This document shows, piece after piece, positions 44,472-53,451 of a stretch of 64,000 nt of DNA. The notes beneath the pieces are model-generated. The model searched no databases. It had not been told where the DNA came from and saw only the letters and a list, made by a program, of their open reading frames with translations. Each line of letters starts with the position of its first letter. Position 1 is the first letter of the stretch. The position numbers and the translations under genes were made by a program. Source of the stretch: Algoriphagus sp. (lineage in GTDB: Bacteria > Bacteroidota > Bacteroidia > Cytophagales > Cyclobacteriaceae); the NCBI RefSeq assembly GCF_013373065.1, contig NZ_JABXIN010000020.1:16223-80222 (forward strand), written 5' to 3'.

Positions 44472-47252
44472 TTAAAATTTGCGCATTTGAAGTTGATAAA
44501 GCGTCTCATCATCAATCCATTCGCTCATTTTGCCCAGAGCATCCGTAGCATAATTACTTAAGCCTAATTGACGAGCTACTTGAACTTTTTTCATCCAAAG
44601 AATTGGATCCCGGTTGAATTCAGTTGCTGTATTCAAAATTTCATATTGGATCAAAGGGTCAGATTGAATCAATTGGGCAGACCAAATAAGAGGGGATAGG
44701 TATGGGTTTCCAGTTAGTTCATCTCCCTTTCCCAGCCAGTTTAAGAATGTTTGTACAGATTCCTGATTTTGTAAATCAGGGTTATTTGCAAACTGAGCCA
44801 ATTGGGCATTCGCCCCGCGCACTTTTTGAATGAAATCTGCAAGTGCTTGGATTGTTTTTTGGGTTAATCCATGTGATTTGTAGATCAATAATCTTTGAGC
44901 CAAATCTGCCTTTAAGAGCTCATTTTCAAGAGAATTCCAATCTTCAAAAAGATCTTCAGGTAAGCGCTCATGGAGATTTTCGATCAGTTCTAGGTAAATG
45001 CTTTTTTCCGAGTCGGGGTTTTGTATCCAATCAGGAAAGTCCAGGTTATAATTCAAGCGGATTTCTTCGGCTTCTTGTTCAAACCCACCCAAAATCAATA
45101 ATTCCCAATGGTAATTTTGAAAGGCCTGAAATCCTTGTTCTCTGGCAGCAAGCAATTCTTTTCCAGCTTTCTTGAAATCCATTTGTTGGGCAAGGATGTT
45201 ACTTGAAAGGTGGAGGAAATAGCCCGCATCTCCCGGATTTCGAAAAGCCAATCCATTGAGATTTTTGATCGCATCTCCAACTCTACCCGCAGATAGACCT
45301 CGGATTACTGCGGTTTCTTGCAAAGACATGATGTAGGGATTCATCTGCTCTTCTTGCCAAAGGGAATCCAATAAGCTCAAATCTGACTCAGGGTTGGGTT
45401 GACCCAAAACAGAAAATAAATTTCGAAGTCCTGCCTGAATCAAAAGGGGAGAATCGCTTTCATTTAGAGATCTTTGAGTAGAGGATATCAAATCGGGCTC
45501 TGGATAGTTTCCCAATGCATGCTGCTGGGCTAAGGCATTGATCAATCCCGGGAAATCATCTGTATTCGTGGCCTCAACTTCCGGATTTCCGGATTTAAGT
45601 TGTGTAGCTAGAAGGTTGGTTTGACTGATTTTTTGACCTTCAGGAGCTTCCTCCAAAAGATTGATAGCATCTTCAGGTCGATTTGATTTGGTATAAAGCA
45701 AAGCCAGATTGTTACGGATTGCCTCACTTTTGGGGAAAAAGGTCAACCCTTGCTCGAGGGTTGTGATTGCCTGAAATATTTTCTGCTCCTTATGAAATCG
45801 ATCCGCCAAAAGGATGATATTGTCCTCTTGGGGAGCCTCAGAAAAACTTTGTTCTAAATGACTCTTGGCTAAAGAAGGTTGTTTCATTTCCAATAGCAAA
45901 TGAGCCAATGCATTTTTTGCCTTTGGGTTATTTCTATATCGAAACCAGGAATTTTCGTAAAGAATACTTGCTTCTAATTTCTGATCAGTAGCATAATAGT
46001 AATCCCCCAAAACTTGATTGCTAAGGGCATTGACCTGAACACCAATAATGCCATCGGCGTAGGTAGTCAACACTAAAAGAGCGATGAGTCCTCCAAGGCG
46101 CAAATGATAATAAGGGAGCGAAAAAGGTTTGAATAAAACGCGTTCCACTTCTTTTCCACTATCCATGAGGTTGAGAAAGTTTGAAAAGACATAGATCATA
46201 AAAAAGGTGGAAAACCCTAATTGTGTGTAAGTGAAAAGGTGTTTGAGCAACTCTTCTGCAGGTTGGTTTCCTACCAGTTTAATCTTCCAGATAACCCACA
46301 AAGTAAGCCCAAAACCAAGAAGCTGAAGCGCTTCCAAGGAAGAAGGGTTGGCTACCAAGGTGACGTCATTTTTTGCTTTTACACGTAAGACTAGCCATCC
46401 TAAAAGACCTACTGGAAATACTAAAAGCAATGGATGAATTGTAGGAATCCAGGAAATCGGAAGACCTGTTAAATCCAAAAAGATGTTGAATAACAAGACC
46501 AAGTAAATGAGCCCTAGGAATAGGAACTGAATTGAAACCTTGAGACCTAGATTTTTATTCGCGCGAGTAAGAAGTATATATAATCCGGAAAGAACAGAGT
46601 GGCCATTCCAAAAGATCCAGGCAATGCTCAATCCAAGCAGAAGAATCAAAACATGCTCACCTAAGAAAACCCCTGCTTGAGGAACTGAACTGTAAGTGAT
46701 TAAAAGATAAACCGTTCCAGCTAGTAGAGCCAAATTCACAAAAAAGCGGAGGAAAAGGCTTCGTTGCTTTCCTTCTAAATGGAAGAAAACAGGCCCTGCC
46801 AGAGTTCCTACTATGGCGATGATGAGGGGGAAATTACTGTTCAGTCCTTCGATATTCAGTCCATTCAAGTTGCTAAGGACCAAGAGAACAATCCAGCCTG
46901 TAGATGCAATAAGAAAGCCCCATTTTCGAAAGGAAGATACTAAACTCAAAAAGAAGGCAATGAGAATGCACGATAGGATGGCAAAAAACTCATTTTCAAT
47001 AGAAGGAATTTGAGGGGCGAATGATTGAAATTCCTGAAAAACCAAGAAGTTGTCCACTACGATTGGAAAGGACAGCGGGCCTATTGCCGCCCAATCAAAA
47101 GCTATAGGGAGCCTATCCAGAAAATAGCCGGGAAGGAGATTCCTGTATGGGACTGTATTAAATAGTAAATAGTAGGATGAAAAAAGCCCTCCGACAAGAA
47201 TGAACAAGAGAGCAGGAATATAGCCCAGAAGGCGGGATTTGGGTTCTTGCAT
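44472..47252 (-). CDS. Large polytopic membrane protein with C-terminal TPR domain, function unknown
   Basis: 926 aa. The N-terminal half (about 8-415) contains roughly a dozen hydrophobic helices, including YIPALLFILVGGLFSSYYLL and GGLIALLVLTTYADGIIGV, separated by short loops. The C-terminal half (about 420-926) is built of tetratricopeptide-like repeats, beginning VNALSNQVLGDYYYATDQKL and AKNALAHLLLEMKQPSLAKSH. The arrangement resembles O-mannosyl/glycosyl-transferase-like or O-antigen-type membrane proteins fused to TPRs, but no catalytic motif was recognised. Its start overlaps the gatC stop by 1 nt (TAATG), so expression is coupled to gatC. Confidence 0.75.
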   Translation of the reverse strand: MQEPKSRLLGYIPALLFILVGGLFSSYYLLFNTVPYRNLLPGYFLDRLPIAFDWAAIGPLSFPIVVDNFLVFQEFQSFAPQIPSIENEFFAILSCILIAFFLSLVSSFRKWGFLIASTGWIVLLVLSNLNGLNIEGLNSNFPLIIAIVGTLAGPVFFHLEGKQRSLFLRFFVNLALLAGTVYLLITYSSVPQAGVFLGEHVLILLLGLSIAWIFWNGHSVLSGLYILLTRANKNLGLKVSIQFLFLGLIYLVLLFNIFLDLTGLPISWIPTIHPLLLVFPVGLLGWLVLRVKAKNDVTLVANPSSLEALQLLGFGLTLWVIWKIKLVGNQPAEELLKHLFTYTQLGFSTFFMIYVFSNFLNLMDSGKEVERVLFKPFSLPYYHLRLGGLIALLVLTTYADGIIGVQVNALSNQVLGDYYYATDQKLEASILYENSWFRYRNNPKAKNALAHLLLEMKQPSLAKSHLEQSFSEAPQEDNIILLADRFHKEQKIFQAITTLEQGLTFFPKSEAIRNNLALLYTKSNRPEDAINLLEEAPEGQKISQTNLLATQLKSGNPEVEATNTDDFPGLINALAQQHALGNYPEPDLISSTQRSLNESDSPLLIQAGLRNLFSVLGQPNPESDLSLLDSLWQEEQMNPYIMSLQETAVIRGLSAGRVGDAIKNLNGLAFRNPGDAGYFLHLSSNILAQQMDFKKAGKELLAAREQGFQAFQNYHWELLILGGFEQEAEEIRLNYNLDFPDWIQNPDSEKSIYLELIENLHERLPEDLFEDWNSLENELLKADLAQRLLIYKSHGLTQKTIQALADFIQKVRGANAQLAQFANNPDLQNQESVQTFLNWLGKGDELTGNPYLSPLIWSAQLIQSDPLIQYEILNTATEFNRDPILWMKKVQVARQLGLSNYATDALGKMSEWIDDETLYQLQMRKF

Positions 47253-47539
47253 TATTCAATAACCTTTGGAACTCGGAAATAATCTGAATCACGCTTAGGT
47301 GCATTTTTCAGCCCTGCTTCATGATCTAAATGAATTCCTACCTGATCTTCCCGCATGTCATTAATCTCGGAAGACATGGTAGTCAAGGGTTCCACATTTT
47401 TTGTATCCAATTCTTTCAACTTTTCCACCCAATCTAAAATTTGACTCATATCCTGGGACATTTTTTCAGCACTCTTTTCATCAAACTCAAGTCGAGCCAA
47501 ATGCGCTATTTTTTTGATGGATTCTTTATCTATTTTCAT
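47252..47539 (-). CDS. gatC: Asp-tRNA(Asn)/Glu-tRNA(Gln) amidotransferase subunit C
   Basis: 95 aa. GatC family pattern: IKKIAHLARLEFDEKSAEKMSQDMSQILDWVEKLKELDT, then LTTMSSEINDMREDQV. It wraps GatA and GatB in the amidotransferase that corrects mischarged tRNAs, acting in the cytoplasm. gatA and gatB are not in the window, so the subunits are unlinked. It overlaps the next gene by 1 nt and starts 11 nt after the plsC-like stop. Confidence 0.93.
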   Translation of the reverse strand: MKIDKESIKKIAHLARLEFDEKSAEKMSQDMSQILDWVEKLKELDTKNVEPLTTMSSEINDMREDQVGIHLDHEAGLKNAPKRDSDYFRVPKVIE

Positions 47540-47550
47540 AATTAAAATTC

Positions 47551-48282
47551 TTACTTGATACCATTATCAGTATTCAATTGCTTTTGAATAATCTCAAAGC
47601 ATTTTTCTTTCAAATCTTCCTCTGTCGTGTCTTTTTCAGGAATCAAAGCTTCGTGCAATACCATTTTAGCCGAATGGAAACCCAGCAAAAACCTGCCGTC
47701 TTCGGGTAAAATTAGATGATTAAACGATAATGTGACAGGAATAATGGGGATTTGTTTCTCAATAGCCAAGCGGAATGCGCCATATTTAAAATGAACCATT
47801 TTCGGTTGGTGCTGAGAATAAATTCCTCCTTCTGGGAATATGACAATGCTGCTTCCAGAGTCAAGTGCCAGGCCCGCTCTACGCATGGTTTCGGCACGGC
47901 TCTTTACTCTGGATCGGTCTACAGCGATGTGTAGTTTTTTGAAATAATAACCAAATAATGGTGCTTTTCGGATGGAGGCTTTCCCTATAAATTGAACATC
48001 TCCCGGAATGAAGCCCATCATGGGGATATCCAAATAAGAGAAATGGTTGGCAGCAAAAATATAGGGTTGATTTTTTTTCAATTTGCACCTCATATCCAGG
48101 TGAACGGGTTTGAAGATCAAGGTAAAATAAACCTTTGCCCAATATTGGTTTATTTTTCTTCCAAAGGCCTGCCAACCAGGAACCCAAATGCAAATGAGGA
48201 AAAATGGAAAAATAAGGATGAAGCTAATGACAAATAAAAGCCCTGCGTAGATCGAATATAATCCTCTAAAAAAATCACGCAT
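47551..48282 (-). CDS. 1-acyl-sn-glycerol-3-phosphate acyltransferase family protein
   Basis: 243 aa. One N-terminal membrane helix pair (about 8-40), then the PlsC signature AANHFSYLDIPMMG (H-x4-D), RAETMRRAG and IVIFPEGGIYS. It acylates lysophosphatidate to phosphatidate, or a similar lysolipid, on the inner membrane. It overlaps the upstream globin gene by 8 nt and is closely followed by gatC. Confidence 0.92.
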   Translation of the reverse strand: MRDFFRGLYSIYAGLLFVISFILIFPFFLICIWVPGWQAFGRKINQYWAKVYFTLIFKPVHLDMRCKLKKNQPYIFAANHFSYLDIPMMGFIPGDVQFIGKASIRKAPLFGYYFKKLHIAVDRSRVKSRAETMRRAGLALDSGSSIVIFPEGGIYSQHQPKMVHFKYGAFRLAIEKQIPIIPVTLSFNHLILPEDGRFLLGFHSAKMVLHEALIPEKDTTEEDLKEKCFEIIQKQLNTDNGIK

Positions 48283-48652
48283 GATTTACCATGTGATTTG
48301 CAACCTTGATAAAATATCCCATCATCATTTCCCTGACGCCCTGTTCCAATTCCACTTGATCCATAGCATCAAGCATGGTATTCATCCAATGGTTTCGAAG
48401 ATTGGAATCAATTTTCCATTGCATATGGCGAAGTCTAAGTCGTGGATGACCCCGTTCTTCTGAGTAGGTTTGAGGTCCACCAAAAACCTGAACCAAAAAT
48501 AAAAACAAGCGTCTTTCAGCAGGTCCTAAATCGGCCTCAGGGTAAAGCTTTCGTAGCTCTTCATTTTTACTTACTCCCTGATAGAAATGATGAACAAGCT
48601 CCTGGATTTTTTCTTCACCGATTGCTTCGTAAATGCTTTGAAAGGGATTCAT
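48275..48652 (-). CDS. Truncated haemoglobin, group II
   Basis: 125 aa. Globin with Tyr (B10) in LVHHFYQGVSK, the loop GGPQTYSEERGHPRLRLRHMQWKID in which His of RHM is the proximal heme ligand, and the group II Trp in RNHWMNTMLDAM. Such proteins bind O2 or NO and may detoxify or transfer them. It overlaps plsC by 8 nt, so it is the first gene of the plsC-gatC-TPR unit, presumably for reasons of transcription rather than shared chemistry. Confidence 0.93.
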   Translation of the reverse strand: MNPFQSIYEAIGEEKIQELVHHFYQGVSKNEELRKLYPEADLGPAERRLFLFLVQVFGGPQTYSEERGHPRLRLRHMQWKIDSNLRNHWMNTMLDAMDQVELEQGVREMMMGYFIKVANHMVNHA

Positions 48653-48679
48653 GTGGCAAACTTAGCAAAAAGCATACGT

Positions 48680-50029
48680 TTAGCCTTCGAGTTTTTTCAC
48701 TTTCAAAGAGGTGCCCTCAGTAGAGATGACCACTATTTTTTCTCCTTGTTCGATAAACTCGCCACGGGAATAGGCATCAAAAATTTCTCCTTCAATTTCA
48801 ATCCTTCCACTTGGCCTAAGCCTAGAATGAACCACTCCTGTTTTTCCTTTTAGACTTTCAGGATAAAAGGTGGATGTGTATCCTTCACCTCTATCCTGAG
48901 TAGTTGCCAGGGTTATGGTGTTAAATGCTTTCCAGGAATTCACTTTGGGAGTGAGCCAGAAAATTAAGCCGACAGCTGTTATTGCCGCTAGAATCACTGT
49001 CAATAAAGCAGTGAATAGCTGTTCTGCAGGGACGAATTGAAAATCAAAATTTTGGTTGGGAAGCATTCCAAGGACTAGCCCGGCAAAGATTCCAATGATT
49101 CCTAAAATTCCAAAAATGCCAAACCCAGGGACTACAAACAATTCTATGGCGAGTAAAATCACTCCTGCTACAAATACAATCACTTCCCAATTTTCTGCCA
49201 AACCATTGAGGTAATAGGGAATAAAATAAAGTATGGTCGCCACAATTGAAGCCGCCAAAGGAAACCCCACGCCTGGAGTTTGCAGCTCAAAATAAATTCC
49301 TCCTATGATAATCAGAATTAAAATTCCTGAGATAGCAGGATTGAGGAAGAAGGAAATAATCTGCTCGGTACCAGAGACACTGTAGGATATAATTTCAGCA
49401 TCCTCAATTCCCTGTGCTTCTAAGATAGCATCAATAGATCGGTATTCTCCTTCACAGAATCCATACTTGATTGCCTCGGAAACAGATAAAGTCAATACAG
49501 AACCTTTTTCACTTATCCCTTCGATTTCGATTTTTTCATCGACCATGGCTTCGGCGATTTTTGGATCTCTTCCCGTGGCTTCGGCAGTGCTACGCATCAT
49601 GGATCGCATGTACGATTGATATTTATCAGGAGCTGCACTTCCATCCGTACCGCTGACAACAGTGGCTGCTCCTATACTTGAACCCGGCGCCATATATATG
49701 CTGTCGCTTGCAATGGAAATAAGCGCCCCCGCAGATGCTGCATCCTTATTGATAAATGTGTATACAGGGACAGGAGCCTCCAATATCATGGTTCTGATAT
49801 CATCCGCATCATTCACAGCTCCTCCATAGGTATCCATTTCAATGATTATTAGGTCAGCTTCTTCCTTTGTAGCATTCTCCAAGGCTAATTTCACCCTTCG
49901 GTTCATCGCAGGATCGATATCCCGATCAATTTTGAAAAGATAAATTCGCTCAATTGGCGTTGTTTGAGCATGAATTTGCTGGGAGAGAGACCCAAGCAAC
50001 AATAGGATACAAATTAGAAATCGACTCAT
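48680..50029 (-). CDS. NfeD family membrane serine protease
   Basis: 449 aa from the ATG at 50029; the track start is a TTG seven codons earlier. Signal peptide SRFLICILLLLGSLSQQIHA. The N-terminal ClpP-like protease domain (about 30-230) has EMDTYGGAVNDADDI, the serine in KDAASAGALISIAS and a Lys in PDKYQSYMRSMMR, the Ser-Lys dyad of stomatin-operon proteases. Several membrane helices (about 235-370) and a C-terminal NfeD OB-fold (about 385-449, GKTGVVHSRLRPSGRIEIEGE) follow. The usual partner, a slipin/stomatin, is not adjacent. Confidence 0.92.
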   Translation of the reverse strand: MSRFLICILLLLGSLSQQIHAQTTPIERIYLFKIDRDIDPAMNRRVKLALENATKEEADLIIIEMDTYGGAVNDADDIRTMILEAPVPVYTFINKDAASAGALISIASDSIYMAPGSSIGAATVVSGTDGSAAPDKYQSYMRSMMRSTAEATGRDPKIAEAMVDEKIEIEGISEKGSVLTLSVSEAIKYGFCEGEYRSIDAILEAQGIEDAEIISYSVSGTEQIISFFLNPAISGILILIIIGGIYFELQTPGVGFPLAASIVATILYFIPYYLNGLAENWEVIVFVAGVILLAIELFVVPGFGIFGILGIIGIFAGLVLGMLPNQNFDFQFVPAEQLFTALLTVILAAITAVGLIFWLTPKVNSWKAFNTITLATTQDRGEGYTSTFYPESLKGKTGVVHSRLRPSGRIEIEGEIFDAYSRGEFIEQGEKIVVISTEGTSLKVKKLEG

Positions 50030-50206
50030 ATAGCAAGATACCTTTTTCAATGAATTTTCACGTTGATTGGGTAGTAAAAGATCATTGGATTTGACTTTTT
50101 AACTAGCTATCCTGGGATTTGAGGGGCTTCGCTGCTGTTTAGCATAATTCTTGATACTTTCTTACTAAATCGATTTTCACCTTAGATTTTAACTTTATAC
50201 AGGATT

Positions 50207-51367
50207 ATGCAAATGCCCAAATACTTGACATTAACCACTTTCATTGTTTTGGCTTCTTGGGGGACCTTATCTGCAACAGGTTTGGATTCTCTTCGAACAG
50301 AAAAGATCGGGGGACAAAGTTTTGTCATTCATGAAGTGGAGGCTAAAGAAACGTTGTTTGCAATTTCTCGCCGCTATGGAACTCCTGTGGGAGATATTGT
50401 CAAGGCAAATGAAACCTTAAAAAGTGGTCTAAAAATCGGTCAACAAATTCGGATTCCTTTTATCAGTGAAGCCGCTATTCCTGAAGGTTCGGATTTACAT
50501 AAGGTTGCCTCTGGTGAAACCTTATTTGCCATTTCCAAAAAGTACGGTGTCAGTGTAGAAGAATTAAAAGCTTGGAACAAGCTCAAAGGAAATGATTTAA
50601 GTGTTGGACAGGCTTTGATAATTCGTCAAACAGAACCTGCTCCAAGTCCTGTATCCGAAGTTAAACCTACACCTACACCAGCGCCAGTAGTAGAAGAAAC
50701 TCCAAAGACAGAAGTAAAACAAATAGCGGAAAAGAAAGTAGACGCTCCTAAAGAGGAAATTAAAAAGGCTGAAAAAGCAGTAAAGAAAACGAGTGAAACA
50801 CCTGCTTCTACAGTTGTTACTGCTTCTTCCAATTCAACGCCAATAGTCCCGGGAGATTGGATTTCCCATGAGGTACGGTCTGGTGAGACTTTATTTTCGG
50901 TTGCAAAACAATACAATGCTCAACTAGAAGATTTGATCACTTGGAATGCCCTGAGCTCCAATAATTTGAAAGTTGGTCAAGTGCTGAAAGTAGGTAGGGC
51001 AGAGCCTGGACCTTCTAAGGTGCCCATCGTAGGAGACCCCAAAGTAGCTTCTTCCATTGAGGAAATGCATGCTGTTCCAGATGGTGCTAGTACAGGTGGC
51101 TTTAAAAATATTTCAGAGCTGGGCCAAGCAGAGGTAATTCCCGGAACCGATAGTCATAAAAAATATTTGGTTCTTCATCGAACCGCCCCAGTAGGAACCA
51201 TCATGCGAGTGAGAAATGAAGAGAATGACATTACCATTTTTGCAAGGGTGGTAGGAGTTTTGCCTGAAACAGGAGACAACTCTAGATTACTGATCAAATT
51301 ATCCCAAGCTGCTTATGAGCAGTTGAAAGCGGTTAATTCCCGATTCCCGGTGGAGGTCACCTACTAA
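50207..51367 (+). CDS. LysM domain protein (three LysM repeats, C-terminal DPBB-like domain)
   Basis: 386 aa with a signal peptide (about 1-24). Three LysM repeats are visible: EAKETLFAISRRYGTPVGDIV (about 47-90), ASGETLFAISKKYGVSVEELK (about 98-142) and RSGETLFSVAKQYNAQLEDL (about 221-265). They bind peptidoglycan glycans. Repeats two and three are separated by a Pro/Thr/Lys-rich linker (TPTPAPVVEETPKTE). The C-terminal part (about 305-386), LHRTAPVGTIMRVRNEENDITIFARVVGVLP, resembles a double-psi beta-barrel as in RlpA-like proteins. No amidase or peptidase motif was seen. A terminator follows. Confidence 0.85.
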   Translation: MQMPKYLTLTTFIVLASWGTLSATGLDSLRTEKIGGQSFVIHEVEAKETLFAISRRYGTPVGDIVKANETLKSGLKIGQQIRIPFISEAAIPEGSDLHKVASGETLFAISKKYGVSVEELKAWNKLKGNDLSVGQALIIRQTEPAPSPVSEVKPTPTPAPVVEETPKTEVKQIAEKKVDAPKEEIKKAEKAVKKTSETPASTVVTASSNSTPIVPGDWISHEVRSGETLFSVAKQYNAQLEDLITWNALSSNNLKVGQVLKVGRAEPGPSKVPIVGDPKVASSIEEMHAVPDGASTGGFKNISELGQAEVIPGTDSHKKYLVLHRTAPVGTIMRVRNEENDITIFARVVGVLPETGDNSRLLIKLSQAAYEQLKAVNSRFPVEVTY

Positions 51368-51379
51368 AATTGAATTCAA

Positions 51380-51411
51380 ACAGCCCGGTTTTTTAAATCG
51401 GGCTTTTTTTT
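51380..51411 (+). terminator. Terminator of the LysM protein gene
   Basis: AGCCCG...CGGGCT stem with a T8 tract, 15 nt after the stop codon. Confidence 0.8.
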
Positions 51412-51443
51412 GAACTATATCCAATCTTCCAAGTTCTGCTTCT

Positions 51444-52046
51444 ATGAATCAAAAACAGGTATTCTTCTTTCTAATAATTGTTTTTTCATTTTGTCTTTCC
51501 ACAGAAATTTTTGCTCAAACTTCTGAGGAGTTATCAGGATTCAATGAGATGCGCCTGGATTATAACCGTAAAGGCATGTTGATTCTCGGAACTTGGGCAA
51601 TAGGAAATATGATTTGGGGAGGAATAGCGGCTGGACAGACCACGGGAGAGGTCAAAGCTTTTCATCAAATGAATCTGTATTGGAATTCGGTCAATCTTTT
51701 GATTGCAGGATTTGGGTACTGGCAAGCCACTCAGAATCCAGATAATCTAGGATTATTAGAGACAATCAATGCTCAAAATTCTATTGAAAAAATCCTTTTG
51801 TTCAATGCTGCATTGGATGTAGCTTATGTCTCCAGTGGTTTCTATTTGAAGGAGCGAGGACTTCGAAAATCCAATTTAAAGCTTCAGGGTTTTGGAAAAG
51901 CCTTGATGCTTCAGGGAGCGTTTTTATTTGTCTTTGATGGAGTGATGTATGCCTTTCACCAGCAGCATGGGCAAGAAATACCTGCCATTTTTGAGCAACT
52001 GACCTTAGGTCTTACGGGTTTTTCCTTAAATATTCCTCTGAATTGA
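51444..52046 (+). CDS. DUF6992-like membrane protein, function unknown
   Basis: 200 aa. Signal peptide FFFLIIVFSFCLSTEIFAQ. Four further hydrophobic helices lie around residues 45-65 (MLILGTWAIGNMIWGGIAAG), 75-95, 115-130 and 150-190. The first transmembrane part carries N-x-x-W-G-G and W-A-I-G-N motifs, and HQMNLYWNSVNLLIAG matches the DUF6992 pattern as I remember it. The family is confined to Bacteroidota and has no known function. It begins 76 nt after the LysM gene. Confidence 0.75.
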   Translation: MNQKQVFFFLIIVFSFCLSTEIFAQTSEELSGFNEMRLDYNRKGMLILGTWAIGNMIWGGIAAGQTTGEVKAFHQMNLYWNSVNLLIAGFGYWQATQNPDNLGLLETINAQNSIEKILLFNAALDVAYVSSGFYLKERGLRKSNLKLQGFGKALMLQGAFLFVFDGVMYAFHQQHGQEIPAIFEQLTLGLTGFSLNIPLN

Positions 52047-52107
52047 GAAATTGACAGGTTTGTCATTGTAGGCTATCCAAGGTACCTTTGTGTTCTAGTA
52101 CAAGTAC

Positions 52108-52662
52108 ATGAATAAAATCCAGCTCTTCTTCCACCATCTGTTCCGCTTTATCTGGAACTTGATTTTTGTGATCTCTTATCCCATTCTGGCTAGTTTTGGC
52201 CTGTTGTTTATTGGATTGACATGGCTTTTTTCACAATTATCCAAGCTACTGACACGCATAAAGCCTGAAGGAAGAAAGGTGGTATTGAAGGAAAGCGAAT
52301 GGGAACTCATGCCCCATACTCAAGAGCTTTTGGAAGCTAAATTGGTTAAAAACATCATGTTTGGCCCGTCAGGATTTCGCTTACGACGAATGGATGGTGT
52401 TCCTTCTGTGCTCTCCGATTTTGTTTTTGGAAATAAGGTTCGCATAATTGAAGAGGGGCTGATTTTGGAAAAATGGAATAGTACTGACCCAAAGCACCTT
52501 CCAGATTTTGATATTTGCTTGTATAATCCCGATGAGGATAGTTTGCGGCCGCTGACTACGATCAAATGCTTTGATTGGCATGTCTCAGAACGTGTTGAAA
52601 ACCAGCTCTTTTTCAAATGGTTTGATGGGACGCAGGGAGGAGAAGTAGAAGTTGCACTCTAA
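52108..52662 (+). CDS. Membrane-anchored protein of unknown function
   Basis: 184 aa. The N-terminal half is hydrophobic, with two possible membrane helices (about 8-26 and 28-48). The rest is a soluble domain of about 115 residues: PHTQELLEAKLVKNIMFGPSGFRLRRM, then many aromatic and acidic residues ending in FKWFDGTQGGEVEVAL. I do not recognise the family. It precedes the TIGR02757 gene by 5 nt, so the two are probably co-transcribed. Confidence 0.7.
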   Translation: MNKIQLFFHHLFRFIWNLIFVISYPILASFGLLFIGLTWLFSQLSKLLTRIKPEGRKVVLKESEWELMPHTQELLEAKLVKNIMFGPSGFRLRRMDGVPSVLSDFVFGNKVRIIEEGLILEKWNSTDPKHLPDFDICLYNPDEDSLRPLTTIKCFDWHVSERVENQLFFKWFDGTQGGEVEVAL

Positions 52663-52667
52663 GTTCC

Positions 52668-53435
52668 ATGCAGGATTTAAAGGGGTTTTTAGACGAAAAA
52701 GTCGAAGAGTATAATCAGCCGGGATTTATCCCTAATGACCCTATTTCCATTCCCCATTTATTTCGAAAAAAAGAGGATATAGAGATCGCTGGATTTTTTG
52801 CAGCCATCTTGGCTTGGGGTCAGCGAAAAACGATCATTTCAAAATGCCTGGATCTTTTTAAAAGAATGGAGAATTCACCTCATGATTTTATAATCAATCA
52901 TCAGGAACCTGATTTGAAAGCTTTTTTGAATTTCAAGCATCGCACCTTCAATGAAGTGGATACCCTATACTTTATTCACTTTTTATCCTGGTTTTATCGA
53001 AATCACTCCTCTTTGGAGGAAGCTTTTCTTACTCACAATGGGAAGGAAGGAGAGCCTATGGAAGGAATGCTCATCCATTTTCATGAGCTGTTTTTTTCCA
53101 TGCCAGAGTCCCCAAGTCGAACCCGAAAGCATATTGCTACTCCGGCTAGAAAGTCTGCTTGTAAGCGAATGAATATGTTTTTGCGATGGATGGTTCGTTC
53201 CGATGAAAAGGGGGTGGATTTTGGAATATGGAAGCGTATTCAGCCCAGTCAACTGATCTGTCCCTGTGATTTGCATGTGGATCGAGTAGCTCGAAAGTTG
53301 GGGCTGATTACAAGGAAACAAACCGATTGGCAGACGGCACTTGAACTTACCGAACGCTTACGGGAATTTGACCCCAAGGATCCAATCAAATATGATTTTG
53401 CACTCTTTGGTTTAGGGGTTGAAGAAAAGTTCTAA
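52668..53435 (+). CDS. TIGR02757/DUF2400 family protein
   Basis: 255 aa. It shows the family pattern IPHLFRKKEDIEIAGFFAAILAWGQRKTII, KRMNMFLRWMVRSDEKGVDFGIW and PCDLHVDRVARKLGL. The latter, with an acid-His-Val followed by a helix, recalls the HhH-GPD DNA glycosylase core, though the catalytic residues are not obvious and no function is established. It ends convergently with the ATP-grasp gene; the stops are 16 nt apart without a terminator. Confidence 0.87.
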   Translation: MQDLKGFLDEKVEEYNQPGFIPNDPISIPHLFRKKEDIEIAGFFAAILAWGQRKTIISKCLDLFKRMENSPHDFIINHQEPDLKAFLNFKHRTFNEVDTLYFIHFLSWFYRNHSSLEEAFLTHNGKEGEPMEGMLIHFHELFFSMPESPSRTRKHIATPARKSACKRMNMFLRWMVRSDEKGVDFGIWKRIQPSQLICPCDLHVDRVARKLGLITRKQTDWQTALELTERLREFDPKDPIKYDFALFGLGVEEKF

Positions 53436-53451
53436 AATCCAGTTTGATTCC

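Noticed and set aside
47712-48237. Several short ORFs on both strands inside plsC
   Set aside because: Shadows of a clear acyltransferase gene in other frames.
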